Origin: Williamsia phyllosphaerae
Lineage (GTDB): Bacteria; Actinomycetota; Actinomycetes; Mycobacteriales; Mycobacteriaceae
Assembly (NCBI RefSeq): GCF_014635305.1
Contig: NZ_BMCS01000003.1
Span: forward strand, 310,001-374,000
DNA: 64,000 nt
Direction of reading: 5' to 3'
The position numbers and the translations under genes were made by a program. Shown piece after piece: positions 34,075 to 42,955 of this stretch (position 1 is the stretch's first letter; every line of letters begins with the position of its first letter). The notes under the pieces are model-generated. The model did not search any database, had not been told where the DNA came from, and saw only the letters and a program-made list of their open reading frames with translations.

Positions 34075-35067
34075 TCAGCTGGCGTAGGCGCGCAACCGCT
34101 CGGCGCGATCGCCCTGACGCAGCTTGGCCATCACCTCGCGCTCGATCTGGCGGACGCGCTCACGGGACAGCCCGAAGAGTCGGCCGATCTGATCGAGGGT
34201 GCGCGGCTGACCGTCGTCGAGACCGAAACGCAGGCGGATGACCTGCTGCTCGCGCTCGTCGAGGGTCGAGAGCACGCTGCGGACGTCGGTGTGCAGCAGA
34301 CCGGCGATGACGGCGCTCTCGGCCGAGGTGGCCTCGGCGTCCTCGATGAAGTCGCCCAGGGGCGCCTCCTCGTCGCTGCCCACCGGCATGTCCAGGCTCA
34401 CCGGGTCGCGGCTGTGATCGAGCAGATCGGCGATCTTCTCCGCCGGGATGCCGGACTCGGCGGCCAGTTCGTCGTCGGTCGCCTCCCGCCCGAGCTGCTG
34501 ATGCAGCTCACGCTTGATGCGGGCGAGCTTGTTGACCTGCTCCACGAGATGGACGGGGAGACGGATGGTGCGGCTCTGATCGGCCATGCCACGGGTGATC
34601 GCCTGACGGATCCACCAGGTCGCGTAGGTCGAGAACTTGAAGCCCTTGGCGTAGTCGAACTTCTCCATCGCGCGGATCAGACCGAGGTTGCCCTCCTGGA
34701 TCAGGTCCAGCAGCGGCATGCCGCGACCGGTGTAGCGCTTGGCCAGCGAGACGACGAGACGCAGGTTTGCCTCGAGCAGATGCGACCGCGCGGACTCGCC
34801 CTCGCGGATGAGCTGCGCGAGGTCACGCTTCTTCGTCGGTGACAGCCGCTTCTTGGTGGCCAACACGTGCTTGGCGTACAGGCCGACCTCGATTGCCTTC
34901 GCGAGCTCGACCTCCTGCTCGGCGTTGAGGAGAGCGGTGCGACCGATCCCGTTGAGGTACACCCGGACAAGGTCTGCAGCCGGGCTCTGGGCATCGAGAT
35001 CCGCATCGGTCATCTGCGGCCGCACGGTGTCTGCGGGCCTTGTCGTGGTGGCGGTGGTGATGGTCAT
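34075..35067 (-). CDS. sigB: RNA polymerase sigma factor SigB
   Basis: SigB is a primary-like, non-essential sigma factor used in stress and stationary phase. The 330-residue protein has regions 1.2 to 4.2, with the invariant RYTGRG and TYATWWIRQAI of region 2 and a region 4 helix-turn-helix (GLSRERVRQIE). It lacks the long region 1.1 of SigA. The ATG at 35067 is fixed by AGGAGG 6 nt upstream; the frame extends 13 codons further. An ECF-type promoter about 60 bp upstream fits control by SigE/SigH, as in mycobacteria. Gene position next to the DUF3099 and DUF3039 genes is conserved. Confidence 0.95.
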   Translation of the reverse strand: MTITTATTTRPADTVRPQMTDADLDAQSPAADLVRVYLNGIGRTALLNAEQEVELAKAIEVGLYAKHVLATKKRLSPTKKRDLAQLIREGESARSHLLEANLRLVVSLAKRYTGRGMPLLDLIQEGNLGLIRAMEKFDYAKGFKFSTYATWWIRQAITRGMADQSRTIRLPVHLVEQVNKLARIKRELHQQLGREATDDELAAESGIPAEKIADLLDHSRDPVSLDMPVGSDEEAPLGDFIEDAEATSAESAVIAGLLHTDVRSVLSTLDEREQQVIRLRFGLDDGQPRTLDQIGRLFGLSRERVRQIEREVMAKLRQGDRAERLRAYAS

Positions 35068-35104
35068 ATCGGCCTCCTCGCGAGCGTGTGTCTTCATAGG
35101 GTCC

Positions 35105-35131
35105 AACGGTTCGCCGTCCGCGAATAGTTCC
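35105..35131 (-). promoter_or_regulatory. ECF-type promoter of sigB
   Basis: On the minus strand GGAACT (35131-35126) is followed after 17 nt by CGTT (35108-35105), matching the SigE/SigH-type consensus. Transcription would start near 35097, giving a leader of about 30 nt that contains the AGGAGG. In M. tuberculosis sigB is known to be read by SigE and SigH. Confidence 0.65.
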
Positions 35132-35274
35132 TTCGCCCGTTCCCCCGGTACCCGTGCTGACCTGCGCGGATGCGTTATGCGTTCTGAGAAGATGCTGAGA
35201 ACCCGTGAGACACCCCCATATCGGGAACCAGAGAGACGCCCGTCACGCCCGCAGGAGGGGGTTCGTGCCCGGTC

Positions 35275-36786
35275 TCAGCGGGCAGGCCGGAGCAGTCCGT
35301 GGCGGACCAGGGCCGCGACGAAATCGTCGATGGCACCGGGTTCGGGTTCTCCGGTCGCGGCGGACAACAATTCGGTCACGTCACCCAGCGTCAGCCCGTC
35401 GGAGCGCAGGCCGGCGACCAGCGACCGACCCCAGGAGTCGATCTCGTGGGTCCACCGCGGGCCGTCGGTGCGGTGTAGGCGCGCGACGACCTCGCCCCAG
35501 CCCACGCCGTCGGCGGCCGATCCCGCGGACAGGGTCGAGATCTGCTCCAGCGCAACACCGTCGGCGGCGGAGAACCGGGACGCCTGCAGGTCGGCCGTGC
35601 GCAGCCACCCGACCCGGTCGAGGTAGTCCGACGCCTCGCGACCGAGTGGGTCGTCGAGGGCATGGCTGAGTTCCTCGGCCAGCAGGTCGGTGGGTTCGCC
35701 GGTGGAGCGGAGGAACACGAAGCCGAAACCGATGCCCTCGACGCCGGATCGTTCGAAATGCGCCAGCCACTCGTCGGCGAGTGCAGCCCCGGCACCGGAG
35801 CGCGGGTCGTACCCGGCATCGCGCAGCCAGGTGCCGACGTAGAGCGCCGGATCGGCGACATCGCGCTGCACGACCCACGCGTCGACACCGTGGTCGGGGA
35901 TCCACGACGCGACCCGGTCGCGCCAGTCGCCGCCGGTGATGACCCAGGAGGCGAGCATGCACGCGGTCCCACCGTCGGCCAGGTGTTCGGCCGCACCGGA
36001 CACCACGAGTTCGCTGGCGCCGTCGAGGTCCAGTCCGGAGTCGCGATAACTGTGCGTCACGGTCGGTGGTCCCACCACGAACGGCGGGTTGGCCACGATT
36101 CGGTCGAACCGCTGTGATCCGGCCGGCGCGAACCAGGGACCGGACCGCAGGTCGTACCGGTCGGGCGAGATGCCGTTGATCGCCAGTCCCGCCCGGGTCA
36201 TCGCCAGCGACCGCGCCGTGATGTCGGTGGCGGTGACGTGGTCGGCCGACGACAGCGCGTGGACCGCCTGCACCCCGCACCCGGTTCCCAGATCCAGGAC
36301 GCGCCCGGCCGGTTCGACCGTCGCCCGTAGCAGCGACAGCGACGCCTGCCCGACCCCGAGGACGTGGTCGGGAGCGATCGTCGTCGGCCGCATCGCGCCG
36401 TCGAGGTCGGAGAACAGCCAGCGGGTGCCGTGACCGGAGTCGAGCGGACGGACGTCGATCGCGGCGCGGACGTCGTCGCCGTCGGAGTGCAGCAGACCCA
36501 CCGCGACGGCCGCGTCGAGGTCCACCGTCGCCAGTGCCGCGGCCACCTCGGACCGTGGGCACGGGTCGTCGAGAAGCAGCAGTCGGATCAGGGTGCCGAG
36601 CTCGCCCGCGTCGCGGCAGGCGCGCCGGACCGGGACCGGTTCGGCCCGTCCGAGTGCGGCGTGGGCGTCGGCCCCGAGGAGGTCGAGCACCCCGTCCGCG
36701 TCGTAGCGGTGCGCCTCGAAGGCCTCACGGAGGCCGGGGGTGATGGTGTGCAGGTCATCGACCGGGGTGATCGGCGGTGAGGTCAT
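35275..36786 (-). CDS. Class I SAM methyltransferase (PrmC/HemK-like) with N-terminal helical domain
   Basis: This is a predicted methyltransferase. The 503-residue protein has an N-terminal helical domain (about 15-125, DUF7059-like), a Rossmann SAM domain with motif I LDLGTGCG (164-171) and the NPPF tetrapeptide (233-236) used to methylate a planar nitrogen in glutamine, adenine or guanine, and a C-terminal region of about 200 residues without a known domain. NPPF allows a protein (HemK-like), rRNA (RsmC-like) or DNA target. It reads leftward, about 200 nt upstream of sigB, and the sigB ECF promoter lies between them. Confidence 0.85.
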   Translation of the reverse strand: MTSPPITPVDDLHTITPGLREAFEAHRYDADGVLDLLGADAHAALGRAEPVPVRRACRDAGELGTLIRLLLLDDPCPRSEVAAALATVDLDAAVAVGLLHSDGDDVRAAIDVRPLDSGHGTRWLFSDLDGAMRPTTIAPDHVLGVGQASLSLLRATVEPAGRVLDLGTGCGVQAVHALSSADHVTATDITARSLAMTRAGLAINGISPDRYDLRSGPWFAPAGSQRFDRIVANPPFVVGPPTVTHSYRDSGLDLDGASELVVSGAAEHLADGGTACMLASWVITGGDWRDRVASWIPDHGVDAWVVQRDVADPALYVGTWLRDAGYDPRSGAGAALADEWLAHFERSGVEGIGFGFVFLRSTGEPTDLLAEELSHALDDPLGREASDYLDRVGWLRTADLQASRFSAADGVALEQISTLSAGSAADGVGWGEVVARLHRTDGPRWTHEIDSWGRSLVAGLRSDGLTLGDVTELLSAATGEPEPGAIDDFVAALVRHGLLRPAR

Positions 36787-36818
36787 GGGGGATCAGGGTG
36801 CCACGGATGGCCACGAGA

Positions 36819-37169
36819 TCAGCCGTCGTGACCCTTCAGCTGTCGGAAATGGGTCGCCTCGACCGCGGGAGGGTTGGCGTCGCCGGACCACTTGTACCGG
36901 GGGATCTCGCCCTTCTCGCGGGGCGGCCGGTCGTTGGCGATCAGCACCGCGACCCACGGGATCGGGATCGACAGGGCGATGACCGCCAGCGCGAGCAGAC
37001 CCGAACCCGTCATCCCGTAGACGATCCCGGCGAGGACGAGCGCGGGCACACGGAAGGCCATCAGCGTCAGATATCGCCGCACCCGGGCCTTGTGCTGGTC
37101 GTCCTGGGAGACCTGCGCCTGGGTGATGAGAATCGCTTCACGTGCCTCTTCATGTGCCACGTCCTCCAC
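36819..37169 (-). CDS. DUF3099 membrane protein
   Basis: This is a small conserved actinobacterial membrane protein without known function (mycobacterial Rv2709 type). The 116-residue product has an N-terminal soluble segment with ILITQAQVSQ, two transmembrane helices (about 37-56 and 58-79) and a soluble C-terminal tail. GTG at 37169 is the first start in frame and has no good ribosome-binding site. It is divergent from the DUF3039 gene, the same pairing as in mycobacteria. Beyond family membership I cannot give a role. Confidence 0.83.
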   Translation of the reverse strand: MEDVAHEEAREAILITQAQVSQDDQHKARVRRYLTLMAFRVPALVLAGIVYGMTGSGLLALAVIALSIPIPWVAVLIANDRPPREKGEIPRYKWSGDANPPAVEATHFRQLKGHDG

Positions 37170-37252
37170 TGTTGCACTTTTTGTTCAGTAATGCATCGGT
37201 GCAGCTCAGATGAACGTGTTGGGACCCTGAGACATCGGGCACAATGACTGCC

Positions 37253-37489
37253 ATGGACACCCAGACGATCGAGCGCCCCGACGTCGACACCGATGAGACG
37301 ACCGACGACGACACACCCAAGTTCTTCCACTACGTCAAGAAACACAAGATCGCCGAGAGTGCCGTCATGGGCAGTCACGTGGTGGCGTTGTGCGGCGAGG
37401 TCTTCCCGGTGACCCGGTCGCCGAAACCGGGTTCGCCGGTGTGCCCCAAGTGCAAGAAGATCTACGAGAAGATGAAGAAGGACGAGTGA
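37253..37489 (+). CDS. DUF3039 protein
   Basis: This short conserved actinobacterial protein has no known function. The 78-residue product has an acidic N-terminal third and a highly conserved core (FHYVKKHKIAESAVMG, then SHVVALCGEVFPV), with Cys in CGE and a CPKC pair that with His could bind zinc. The ATG at 37253 is preferred because family members begin close to the TQTIER motif; the ATG at 37244 would add three residues. Neither has a ribosome-binding site. It ends 13 nt from the convergent YihY gene. Confidence 0.85.
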   Translation: MDTQTIERPDVDTDETTDDDTPKFFHYVKKHKIAESAVMGSHVVALCGEVFPVTRSPKPGSPVCPKCKKIYEKMKKDE

Positions 37490-37502
37490 GCGCGACCGCA
37501 GG

Positions 37503-38480
37503 TCACTGCGGCGGGCGGGTCTGCTTGCGGATGGGTCCGGTCTGCATGCGCTTGGGCATCGACTTCAACTGATCGGTGAGGTCGGTGGTCTGCTGGGAGA
37601 CCCAGTCCTTGACCTGCTCGACGTGGGTCGGCGCGAGACTGGGCCAGGTCGCCTGGATGGCGGCGTTGAACTGGGCGCCGATCACGATGGCGAACCCCAG
37701 GAAGAACGTGAACAGCAGGAACGCGATGGGTGTGGCGAGCGCGCCGTAGGAGTAGCCCGTCTTGGTGATCGTCCCGAGGTAGACGCGCAGCACCGCGCTG
37801 GCGCACCAGAACACCACCGCGGCCAGCACCGCGCCCGCGACCAGTCGGTGCCACGGCAGCGGCTTGGGCAGCGAGATCCGGTAGAGCGTGGTGAGCGCGA
37901 CGATCAGCAGCACGCCCACGGCGGGGTAGTAGCCGAAATCGATCAGGTTCGTGCTCACGGGGTGCCACGAGTCCGGGATGATGTCGTTGATGTAGGTCGG
38001 TCCGAGCGCGACCAACGGCAACATGAAGATCGAGACGACCAGGAACGCGATGTAGAGGTTGAGCGCGAACACGCGCTGCCACACCGCGTTTCGCACGTCG
38101 TGCTGATCGTGGGCCTTGTTGATCGAGTCGACGAAGCTCGACATCGCCGATGATCCCGACCACAGCGACAGCAGGAATCCCAGTGAGATCAACTCGCCGC
38201 GGCCCCGCGCCAGGACGTCGTTGACCGTCGGCGTGATGATCTCGTCGACGACGTTGTCGCTGAAAACCCCGCCCGCGAACTCGATGATCCCGCTGCGGAT
38301 CGTCTCGAGGGTGTCGGGGCCGAACCATCCGCCGACGTAGCCGAGGCTGCCGAGCAGGCCCAGCAACAACGGCGGCAGCGACAGCGTCTGCCAGAACGCG
38401 GCCTGGGCCGACATTCCGAAAATCGAGTCGTCCCAGGCCTTGACGATGGTGCGCCAGAACAATCGGGGCAGGCTGCGCAT
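37503..38480 (-). CDS. YihY/virulence factor BrkB family membrane protein
   Basis: This is an integral membrane protein of the YihY (UPF0761) family, whose function is not settled; it is not the tRNA enzyme RNase BN once suggested. The 325-residue protein has about six transmembrane helices, with the conserved LWSGSSAMSSFVDSINKA segment near residue 108 and a basic C-terminal tail. It corresponds to mycobacterial Rv2707. An in-frame GTG precedes the ATG at 38480 directly, and either may be used. It is convergent with the DUF3039 gene and divergent from the next helicase gene. Confidence 0.86.
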   Translation of the reverse strand: MRSLPRLFWRTIVKAWDDSIFGMSAQAAFWQTLSLPPLLLGLLGSLGYVGGWFGPDTLETIRSGIIEFAGGVFSDNVVDEIITPTVNDVLARGRGELISLGFLLSLWSGSSAMSSFVDSINKAHDQHDVRNAVWQRVFALNLYIAFLVVSIFMLPLVALGPTYINDIIPDSWHPVSTNLIDFGYYPAVGVLLIVALTTLYRISLPKPLPWHRLVAGAVLAAVVFWCASAVLRVYLGTITKTGYSYGALATPIAFLLFTFFLGFAIVIGAQFNAAIQATWPSLAPTHVEQVKDWVSQQTTDLTDQLKSMPKRMQTGPIRKQTRPPQ

Positions 38481-38628
38481 CACGGGCGGACCGCTCCGGG
38501 ACGTGGAACGCCCAGGACCCGTCTCGTCAACATCACCGGTGGCATCGATGTCATCAGCATCCCCGATCGGGTCCGCGGATGGGCGACCCGGGCCACTCGC
38601 GTGTCGGTGGGACCTCGCCCGGGCGGGG

Positions 38629-38634
38629 TACGAT
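38629..38634 (+). promoter_or_regulatory. Possible -10 for the helicase gene
   Basis: TACGAT at this place resembles an actinobacterial -10 and would start transcription near 38641, about 80 nt before the proposed ATG. This argues against starts further upstream. No clear -35 is seen. Confidence 0.4.
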
Positions 38635-38720
38635 CATGCACGGCCCACGAGCCGCCGAAGCGGCCGTTTCACGCCTGTCACAAGCCGCTGTACGTCGAGG
38701 AGTTGTCGATTTCCGAGGTT

Positions 38721-40415
38721 ATGGTTCCGGGCGCGTCCGCGTCGCTCCGGACATGGCAACGCCGCGCTCTGACGAAGTACCTGGCCACCGCGCCGAGGGA
38801 CTTCCTCGCCGTTGCGACGCCGGGCGCAGGCAAGACGACCTTCGGCCTACGGATCGCCAGCGAGCTCATCCGCGACCGCACCGTCGAGCAGATCACCGTG
38901 GTCGCGCCCACCGAACACCTCAAGTACCAGTGGGCGCAGGCCGCGGCGCGGGTCGGTATCGCGCTCGACGCGCGGTTCAGCAACTCCGCCGGCGCCACCA
39001 GCGCCGACTACGACGGTGTCGTGGTCACCTACGCGCAGGTCGCGGCCCACCCCTTCCGGCACCGCGTGCGTACCGAGAACCGCAAGACCCTCGTGATCAT
39101 GGACGAGATCCACCACGGCGGCGACGCCAAGAGCTGGGGCGACGGCATCGCCGAGGCGTTCTCCGACGCGACGCGTCGGGTGGCGCTCACCGGGACACCG
39201 TTCCGCTCCGACGACTCCCAGATCCCGTTCGTCACCTACGAGCCCGACGGTGACGGCGCGCTGCGCTCGAAGCCCGACCACAGCTACGGCTACGCCGACG
39301 CCCTCGCCGACGGTGTGGTGCGCCCCGTGGTCTTCCTGGCCTACTCGGGGCAGGCGAGCTGGCGGACCAACGCGGGCGAGGAGTTCTCCGCCCGTCTCGG
39401 CGAGCCGTTGTCGGCCGAGCACACCGCCCGCGCCTGGCGCACCGCTCTGGATCCGCACGGCGACTGGATCCCGGCGGTGCTCACCGCGGCCAACACCCGC
39501 CTCGGTCAGCTCCGCGCAGGCGGGGTGCCCGACGCCGGAGGTCTGGTCATCGCAACGGATCAGAAGACCGCCCGCGACTACGCCGAGCTGCTCGAGGAGA
39601 TCTCGGGATCGCCGGTCACCCTCGTGCTGTCCGACGATCCGAGCTCGTCGTCACGGATCGACGAGTTCGGTGCGTCCGACGACCGGTGGATGGTCGCGGT
39701 CCGCATGGTCTCCGAGGGCGTCGACGTGCCGCGTCTCGCGGTGGGCGTCTACGCCACCTCCGCCTCGACCCCGCTGTACTTCGCGCAGGCCATCGGCCGC
39801 TTCGTGCGATCGCGGCGGGCGGGGGAGACGGCCAGCGTGTTCCTGCCGTCGGTGCCGGTGCTGCTGCGTCTCGCCAGCGAACTCGAGGCGCAGCGCGACC
39901 ATGTGCTGGGCAAGCCACACCGCGAGCAGGAGGGTTTCGACGATCAGCTGCTCGCGGAGGCCAACAAGGTCGCCGACGAGCCGGGCGACGACGAGCCGGC
40001 CTTCATCTCGCTGCACGCCGACGCCGAACTCGATCAGGTGATCTACGACGGCTCCTCGTTCGGCACCGCGACGTTCGCGGGCAGCGACGAGGAATCGGAC
40101 TATCTGGGTCTGCCCGGACTGCTCGACGCCGACCAGGTCCGGGATCTGCTGCGCAAGCGCCAGACCCAGCAGGTCGCGGCACGATCGGCGGAACCGGTCG
40201 CCCCCACGCCCCGGCCCGATGTGGGCACGGGTCCACAGCTGGCGGCGCTACGCCGGGAACTCAACGGACTGGTCGCCATGCACCACCATCGGACCGGCAA
40301 ACCTCACGGTCTGGTGCACAACGAACTGCGATCACGACTCGGTGGGCCGCCGACGGCGATGGCCACCGTCGAGCAGCTCAAGGAACGCATCAGCGCGCTC
40401 CGTCAGTGGAAATGA
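38721..40415 (+). CDS. DEAD/DEAH-box (type III restriction-like) helicase
   Basis: This is a superfamily 2 helicase or translocase of unknown role. The 564-residue protein has a Q-like RTWQRRAL segment, Walker A ATPGAGKTT (32-40), DEIH (128-131), motif III ALTGTPFRSD, the C-terminal lobe with SEGVDVP and motif VI QAIGRFVRSRR, and a C-terminal region with a coiled-coil-like MHHHRTGKPHGLVHNEL segment. It resembles the ATPase arm of type III restriction and XPB-like enzymes, but no nuclease or methylase partner is adjacent. The frame is open to 38601; the ATG at 38721 is chosen because it starts the fold and lies after a possible -10. Confidence 0.84.
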   Translation: MVPGASASLRTWQRRALTKYLATAPRDFLAVATPGAGKTTFGLRIASELIRDRTVEQITVVAPTEHLKYQWAQAAARVGIALDARFSNSAGATSADYDGVVVTYAQVAAHPFRHRVRTENRKTLVIMDEIHHGGDAKSWGDGIAEAFSDATRRVALTGTPFRSDDSQIPFVTYEPDGDGALRSKPDHSYGYADALADGVVRPVVFLAYSGQASWRTNAGEEFSARLGEPLSAEHTARAWRTALDPHGDWIPAVLTAANTRLGQLRAGGVPDAGGLVIATDQKTARDYAELLEEISGSPVTLVLSDDPSSSSRIDEFGASDDRWMVAVRMVSEGVDVPRLAVGVYATSASTPLYFAQAIGRFVRSRRAGETASVFLPSVPVLLRLASELEAQRDHVLGKPHREQEGFDDQLLAEANKVADEPGDDEPAFISLHADAELDQVIYDGSSFGTATFAGSDEESDYLGLPGLLDADQVRDLLRKRQTQQVAARSAEPVAPTPRPDVGTGPQLAALRRELNGLVAMHHHRTGKPHGLVHNELRSRLGGPPTAMATVEQLKERISALRQWK

Positions 40416-40476
40416 CGCGAGGTCTCCGCGTCACCGGATCCGGATCGGACGCGACGAACCGAGCGGCCCCGGATAG

Positions 40477-40517
40477 CACTGACCTCCGGCACCCGTGAGG
40501 GACACCGGAGGTCAGTG
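40477..40517. terminator. Hairpin terminator, helicase / DUF7455 gene
   Basis: A perfect 13-bp stem (40477-40489 with 40505-40517, 15-nt loop) lies between the convergent helicase and the small zinc-protein gene. Confidence 0.75.
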
Positions 40518-40526
40518 GGTATCAGG

Positions 40527-40733
40527 TCAGACCAGTTCTTCTTCGGAACGGGTCACTGTGGCACCGAGGTCCGCCAGGCGCGCCTCGTGCTCGTTGTAGT
40601 GGTGACGGCAGAACAACAGTTCGCCGCCCGCGGGAAGGTTGGCGCGTACGCGTGCTGCTGCCCCGCAACGGTCACAACGGTCGGCAGCGGTGAGGGGCAT
40701 GGAGATCGAGGTGGTGGTGATGACATCTGACAT
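40527..40733 (-). CDS. Small zinc-ribbon-like protein (DUF7455)
   Basis: This 68-residue actinobacterial protein has a CxxC pair (Cys20, Cys23), then CRHH (Cys42 with His45 or His44), a likely zinc site. The function is unknown; such proteins occur near sigma factor genes in this order. The ATG at 40733 is set by GGAGGA about 4 nt upstream; the frame continues 25 codons further but without support. It stands alone between a terminator hairpin and the divergent EamA transporter gene. Confidence 0.83.
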   Translation of the reverse strand: MSDVITTTSISMPLTAADRCDRCGAAARVRANLPAGGELLFCRHHYNEHEARLADLGATVTRSEEELV

Positions 40734-40892
40734 GGTTCCTCCGTCCCGGGCGAGCGCGAACGCTTCCCTTCGCGAGCTGACCCACCAGGAATGGTGGGCT
40801 TCTCTCACTCTCTCAGACGATTCGCGTCCCCGTATTGTTCCCGCGCCCGGGGAGTCGTCGCGTCATGCACACGTAACACGTGGTCGGACCGC

Positions 40893-41843
40893 GTGGTGAG
40901 AGCGCTCACGTCCCGCACCGGTCGGCGGCCTGGGGGTGATCCGGTCCGGTTCGTCTGGGTGCTCTTCGTCGTCAGTGCGGTGTGTCAGTACCTCGGTGCG
41001 GGCATCGCGGTGCCCCTGTTCGACCACACCGATCCGGCGGTCATCGCGTGGCTGCGCACCGTCACCGGAGGGATCGTGCTCGTCGCCATCACCCGACCGG
41101 TCTGGGTGGTGCGTGACCGACGACGACTGCTGCGCGCGACGATGTTCGGTCTGGTCACCACCGGGATGAACGTCGCGTTCTACGTGGCCATTTCCGACAT
41201 CGATCTGGGCGTGGCGGTGGCCATCGAGTTCATCGGGCCGACCGCCGTCGCGGCTGTGTCGACCCGTGGACCACGCGGTGTCGCGGCGATCGTCGCGGTG
41301 GTGGCCGGCGTCGTCCTGGCCAGTGGTGCGTCGCCGAGCGGGTCGGTGTTCGGGGTGTCGTTCGCGATCCTGGCCGGCGTCCTGTGGGCGGGCTACATCG
41401 TCCTCGGCGCGCGGGTGTCGGGCGCGACGGCGACCGAGCTCGGCGGTCCGAGACGGTGGCGGACCGGGGTGGAGGACCTCGGCGTGGGACTCGCGGTCGC
41501 CGGCCTGGTGAGCGCACCCGTGGTCCTCGGCGTGAGCGAGATCACAGGGTCGGCCGGTCTCTCGATCGGTGTGGTGGCTGCGGTCGCAGCCGTCGGAGTG
41601 CTCTCCAGCGTCATCCCCTACGTCCTCGACCAGGTGGTGCTCACCCGAATCGGGCGCGGGCGTTTCGCGCTCATGCTGGCCTTGCTGCCCGCCACCGCGG
41701 TGCTCGTCGGGGCGGTCGTGCTGGCGCAGGTCCCCACGATCACCGAACTCGCGGGCATCGCGCTGGTCATCGTCGCGATCACCCTGTCCGCGGGCTCCGA
41801 CCGCGCCGACGGGACGGGTTCTGCGCCCGCGGTGCCGGGCTGA
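40893..41843 (+). CDS. EamA/RhtA-family exporter
   Basis: This is a predicted drug/metabolite transporter (10-TMS DMT superfamily), often an exporter of amino acids such as threonine or homoserine. The 316-residue protein has about ten hydrophobic helices in two EamA repeats, with the conserved PTAVAAVSTRG segment after the fourth helix. Two GTG codons at 40893 and 40896 can start it; the upstream 34 codons are not hydrophobic and overlap the neighbour's leader. The substrate is not predictable. The DUF952 gene follows 19 nt later in the same direction. Confidence 0.82.
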   Translation: MVRALTSRTGRRPGGDPVRFVWVLFVVSAVCQYLGAGIAVPLFDHTDPAVIAWLRTVTGGIVLVAITRPVWVVRDRRRLLRATMFGLVTTGMNVAFYVAISDIDLGVAVAIEFIGPTAVAAVSTRGPRGVAAIVAVVAGVVLASGASPSGSVFGVSFAILAGVLWAGYIVLGARVSGATATELGGPRRWRTGVEDLGVGLAVAGLVSAPVVLGVSEITGSAGLSIGVVAAVAAVGVLSSVIPYVLDQVVLTRIGRGRFALMLALLPATAVLVGAVVLAQVPTITELAGIALVIVAITLSAGSDRADGTGSAPAVPG

Positions 41844-41862
41844 TGTGGCACCGTGGACGGTG

Positions 41863-42294
41863 ATGACCGATCCCACCCGATCTCCCGCCGACCCGTCACC
41901 CTCGTCCGCGTCGCCGTCGTCGCAGTCGCACCCGGAGACGCCGCTGGTGCACCTGTGCGCCAAGCCGGACTGGGTTCGGGCGCACGCGTACGGACGGCTC
42001 GCACCCGACTCCCTCGATCAGGTGGGTTTCATCCACCTGTCGGCACTCGAGCAGGTGCACATCCCCGCCAACGCGATATTCCGGGACCGCACCGATCTGG
42101 TGCTGCTCGAGATCGATCCGGCGCGGGTGCCCGCCGACATCGTGTGGGAGGACGGCGATCCGCCGCACCCCGACGGGATCCAGTTCCCGCACCTGTACGG
42201 CCCGCTCCCGGTCACCGCGGTGTCCCGGGTACACGACTACCTCCCCGAGTCGGACGGCACCTTCGCGGCACGCACGACGTTTCACCACCCCTGA
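41863..42294 (+). CDS. DUF952 domain-containing protein
   Basis: This 143-residue protein has a Ser/Pro-rich N-terminal segment of about 25 residues, then the DUF952 fold (HLCAKPDW at about 30, GFIHLSALEQ, LLEIDP, FPHLYGPLP). The DUF952 fold resembles ADP-ribosyltransferase-like proteins in structure surveys, but no activity is established. ATG at 41863 is preceded directly by an in-frame GTG. It is probably transcribed with the EamA gene. It converges on the response regulator gene, 13 nt away. Confidence 0.84.
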   Translation: MTDPTRSPADPSPSSASPSSQSHPETPLVHLCAKPDWVRAHAYGRLAPDSLDQVGFIHLSALEQVHIPANAIFRDRTDLVLLEIDPARVPADIVWEDGDPPHPDGIQFPHLYGPLPVTAVSRVHDYLPESDGTFAARTTFHHP

Positions 42295-42307
42295 CCCGGC
42301 GCCGACG

Positions 42308-42955
42308 TCACCGGGACTCCCGCGCGAGGATCGCCGCCTGCACCCGCGACTGCAGGTCGAGCTTGGTCAGGATGTGCGACACGTGTGTCTTCACCGTGGT
42401 CTGCGAGATGAACAGGGCCCGGGCGATCTCGGCGTTCGACAGACCTTCGCCGAGGCAGTCGAGGACGCCGCGCTCGCGGTCGGTGAGCACCGCGAGATCG
42501 ACGCTCGGTGAGGGTGTGGGTCGACGGGGTGTGGCCGACTCGGACACCCGGGCGATGACCCGGCGCGTCACCTCCGGAGCGAGTACCGCGTCGCCGCGGG
42601 ACACGGCACGGATGGCGTCGATGATGTCCTCGGTCTCCGCGGTCTTGAGCAGGAAGCCGCTCGCCCCCGCGCGCAGCGCGTCGAAGACGTTGTCGTCCAC
42701 GTCGAACGAGGTGAGGACGAGTACGGCGGCGGCGCCCGCGCGGGTGATCGCCGCGGTCGCGGCGATTCCGTCGGTGCCGGGCATGCGGATGTCCATGAGA
42801 ACCACGTCCGGCCGCAGTCTGGCGACCGTCTCGATCGCCTCGTCGCCGTCACAGGCCTGACCGACGATCTCGATGTCGTCGATCTGCCCGAGCAGCAGCG
42901 CGAGGCCGGAACGGATGGCCGCGTGATCGTCGGCGATCACCAGGCTGATGCTCAC
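42308..42955 (-). CDS. NarL/LuxR-type response regulator
   Basis: This is the output protein of a two-component system with the adjacent kinase. The 215-residue protein has a receiver domain with the acidic pair ADD (8-10), phosphoacceptor Asp55 in VLMDIRMPG and Lys in LLKTAE, and a LuxR helix-turn-helix (about 150-212; LSNAEIARALFISQTTVKTHVSHIL). GTG at 42955 overlaps the kinase stop by 4 nt. The stimulus and regulon are unknown; the divergent five-helix membrane gene next to the kinase is a candidate target. Confidence 0.92.
   Translation of the reverse strand: MSISLVIADDHAAIRSGLALLLGQIDDIEIVGQACDGDEAIETVARLRPDVVLMDIRMPGTDGIAATAAITRAGAAAVLVLTSFDVDDNVFDALRAGASGFLLKTAETEDIIDAIRAVSRGDAVLAPEVTRRVIARVSESATPRRPTPSPSVDLAVLTDRERGVLDCLGEGLSNAEIARALFISQTTVKTHVSHILTKLDLQSRVQAAILARESR

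Noticed and set aside
38601..38720. Upstream 40 codons of the helicase frame
   Set aside because: They precede the fold and may partly lie before the probable promoter -10.
38721..40415. Helicase as part of a restriction or anti-phage defence system
   Set aside because: The ATPase resembles type III restriction helicases, but no methylase, nuclease or other defence gene is adjacent and the gene sits among core genes.
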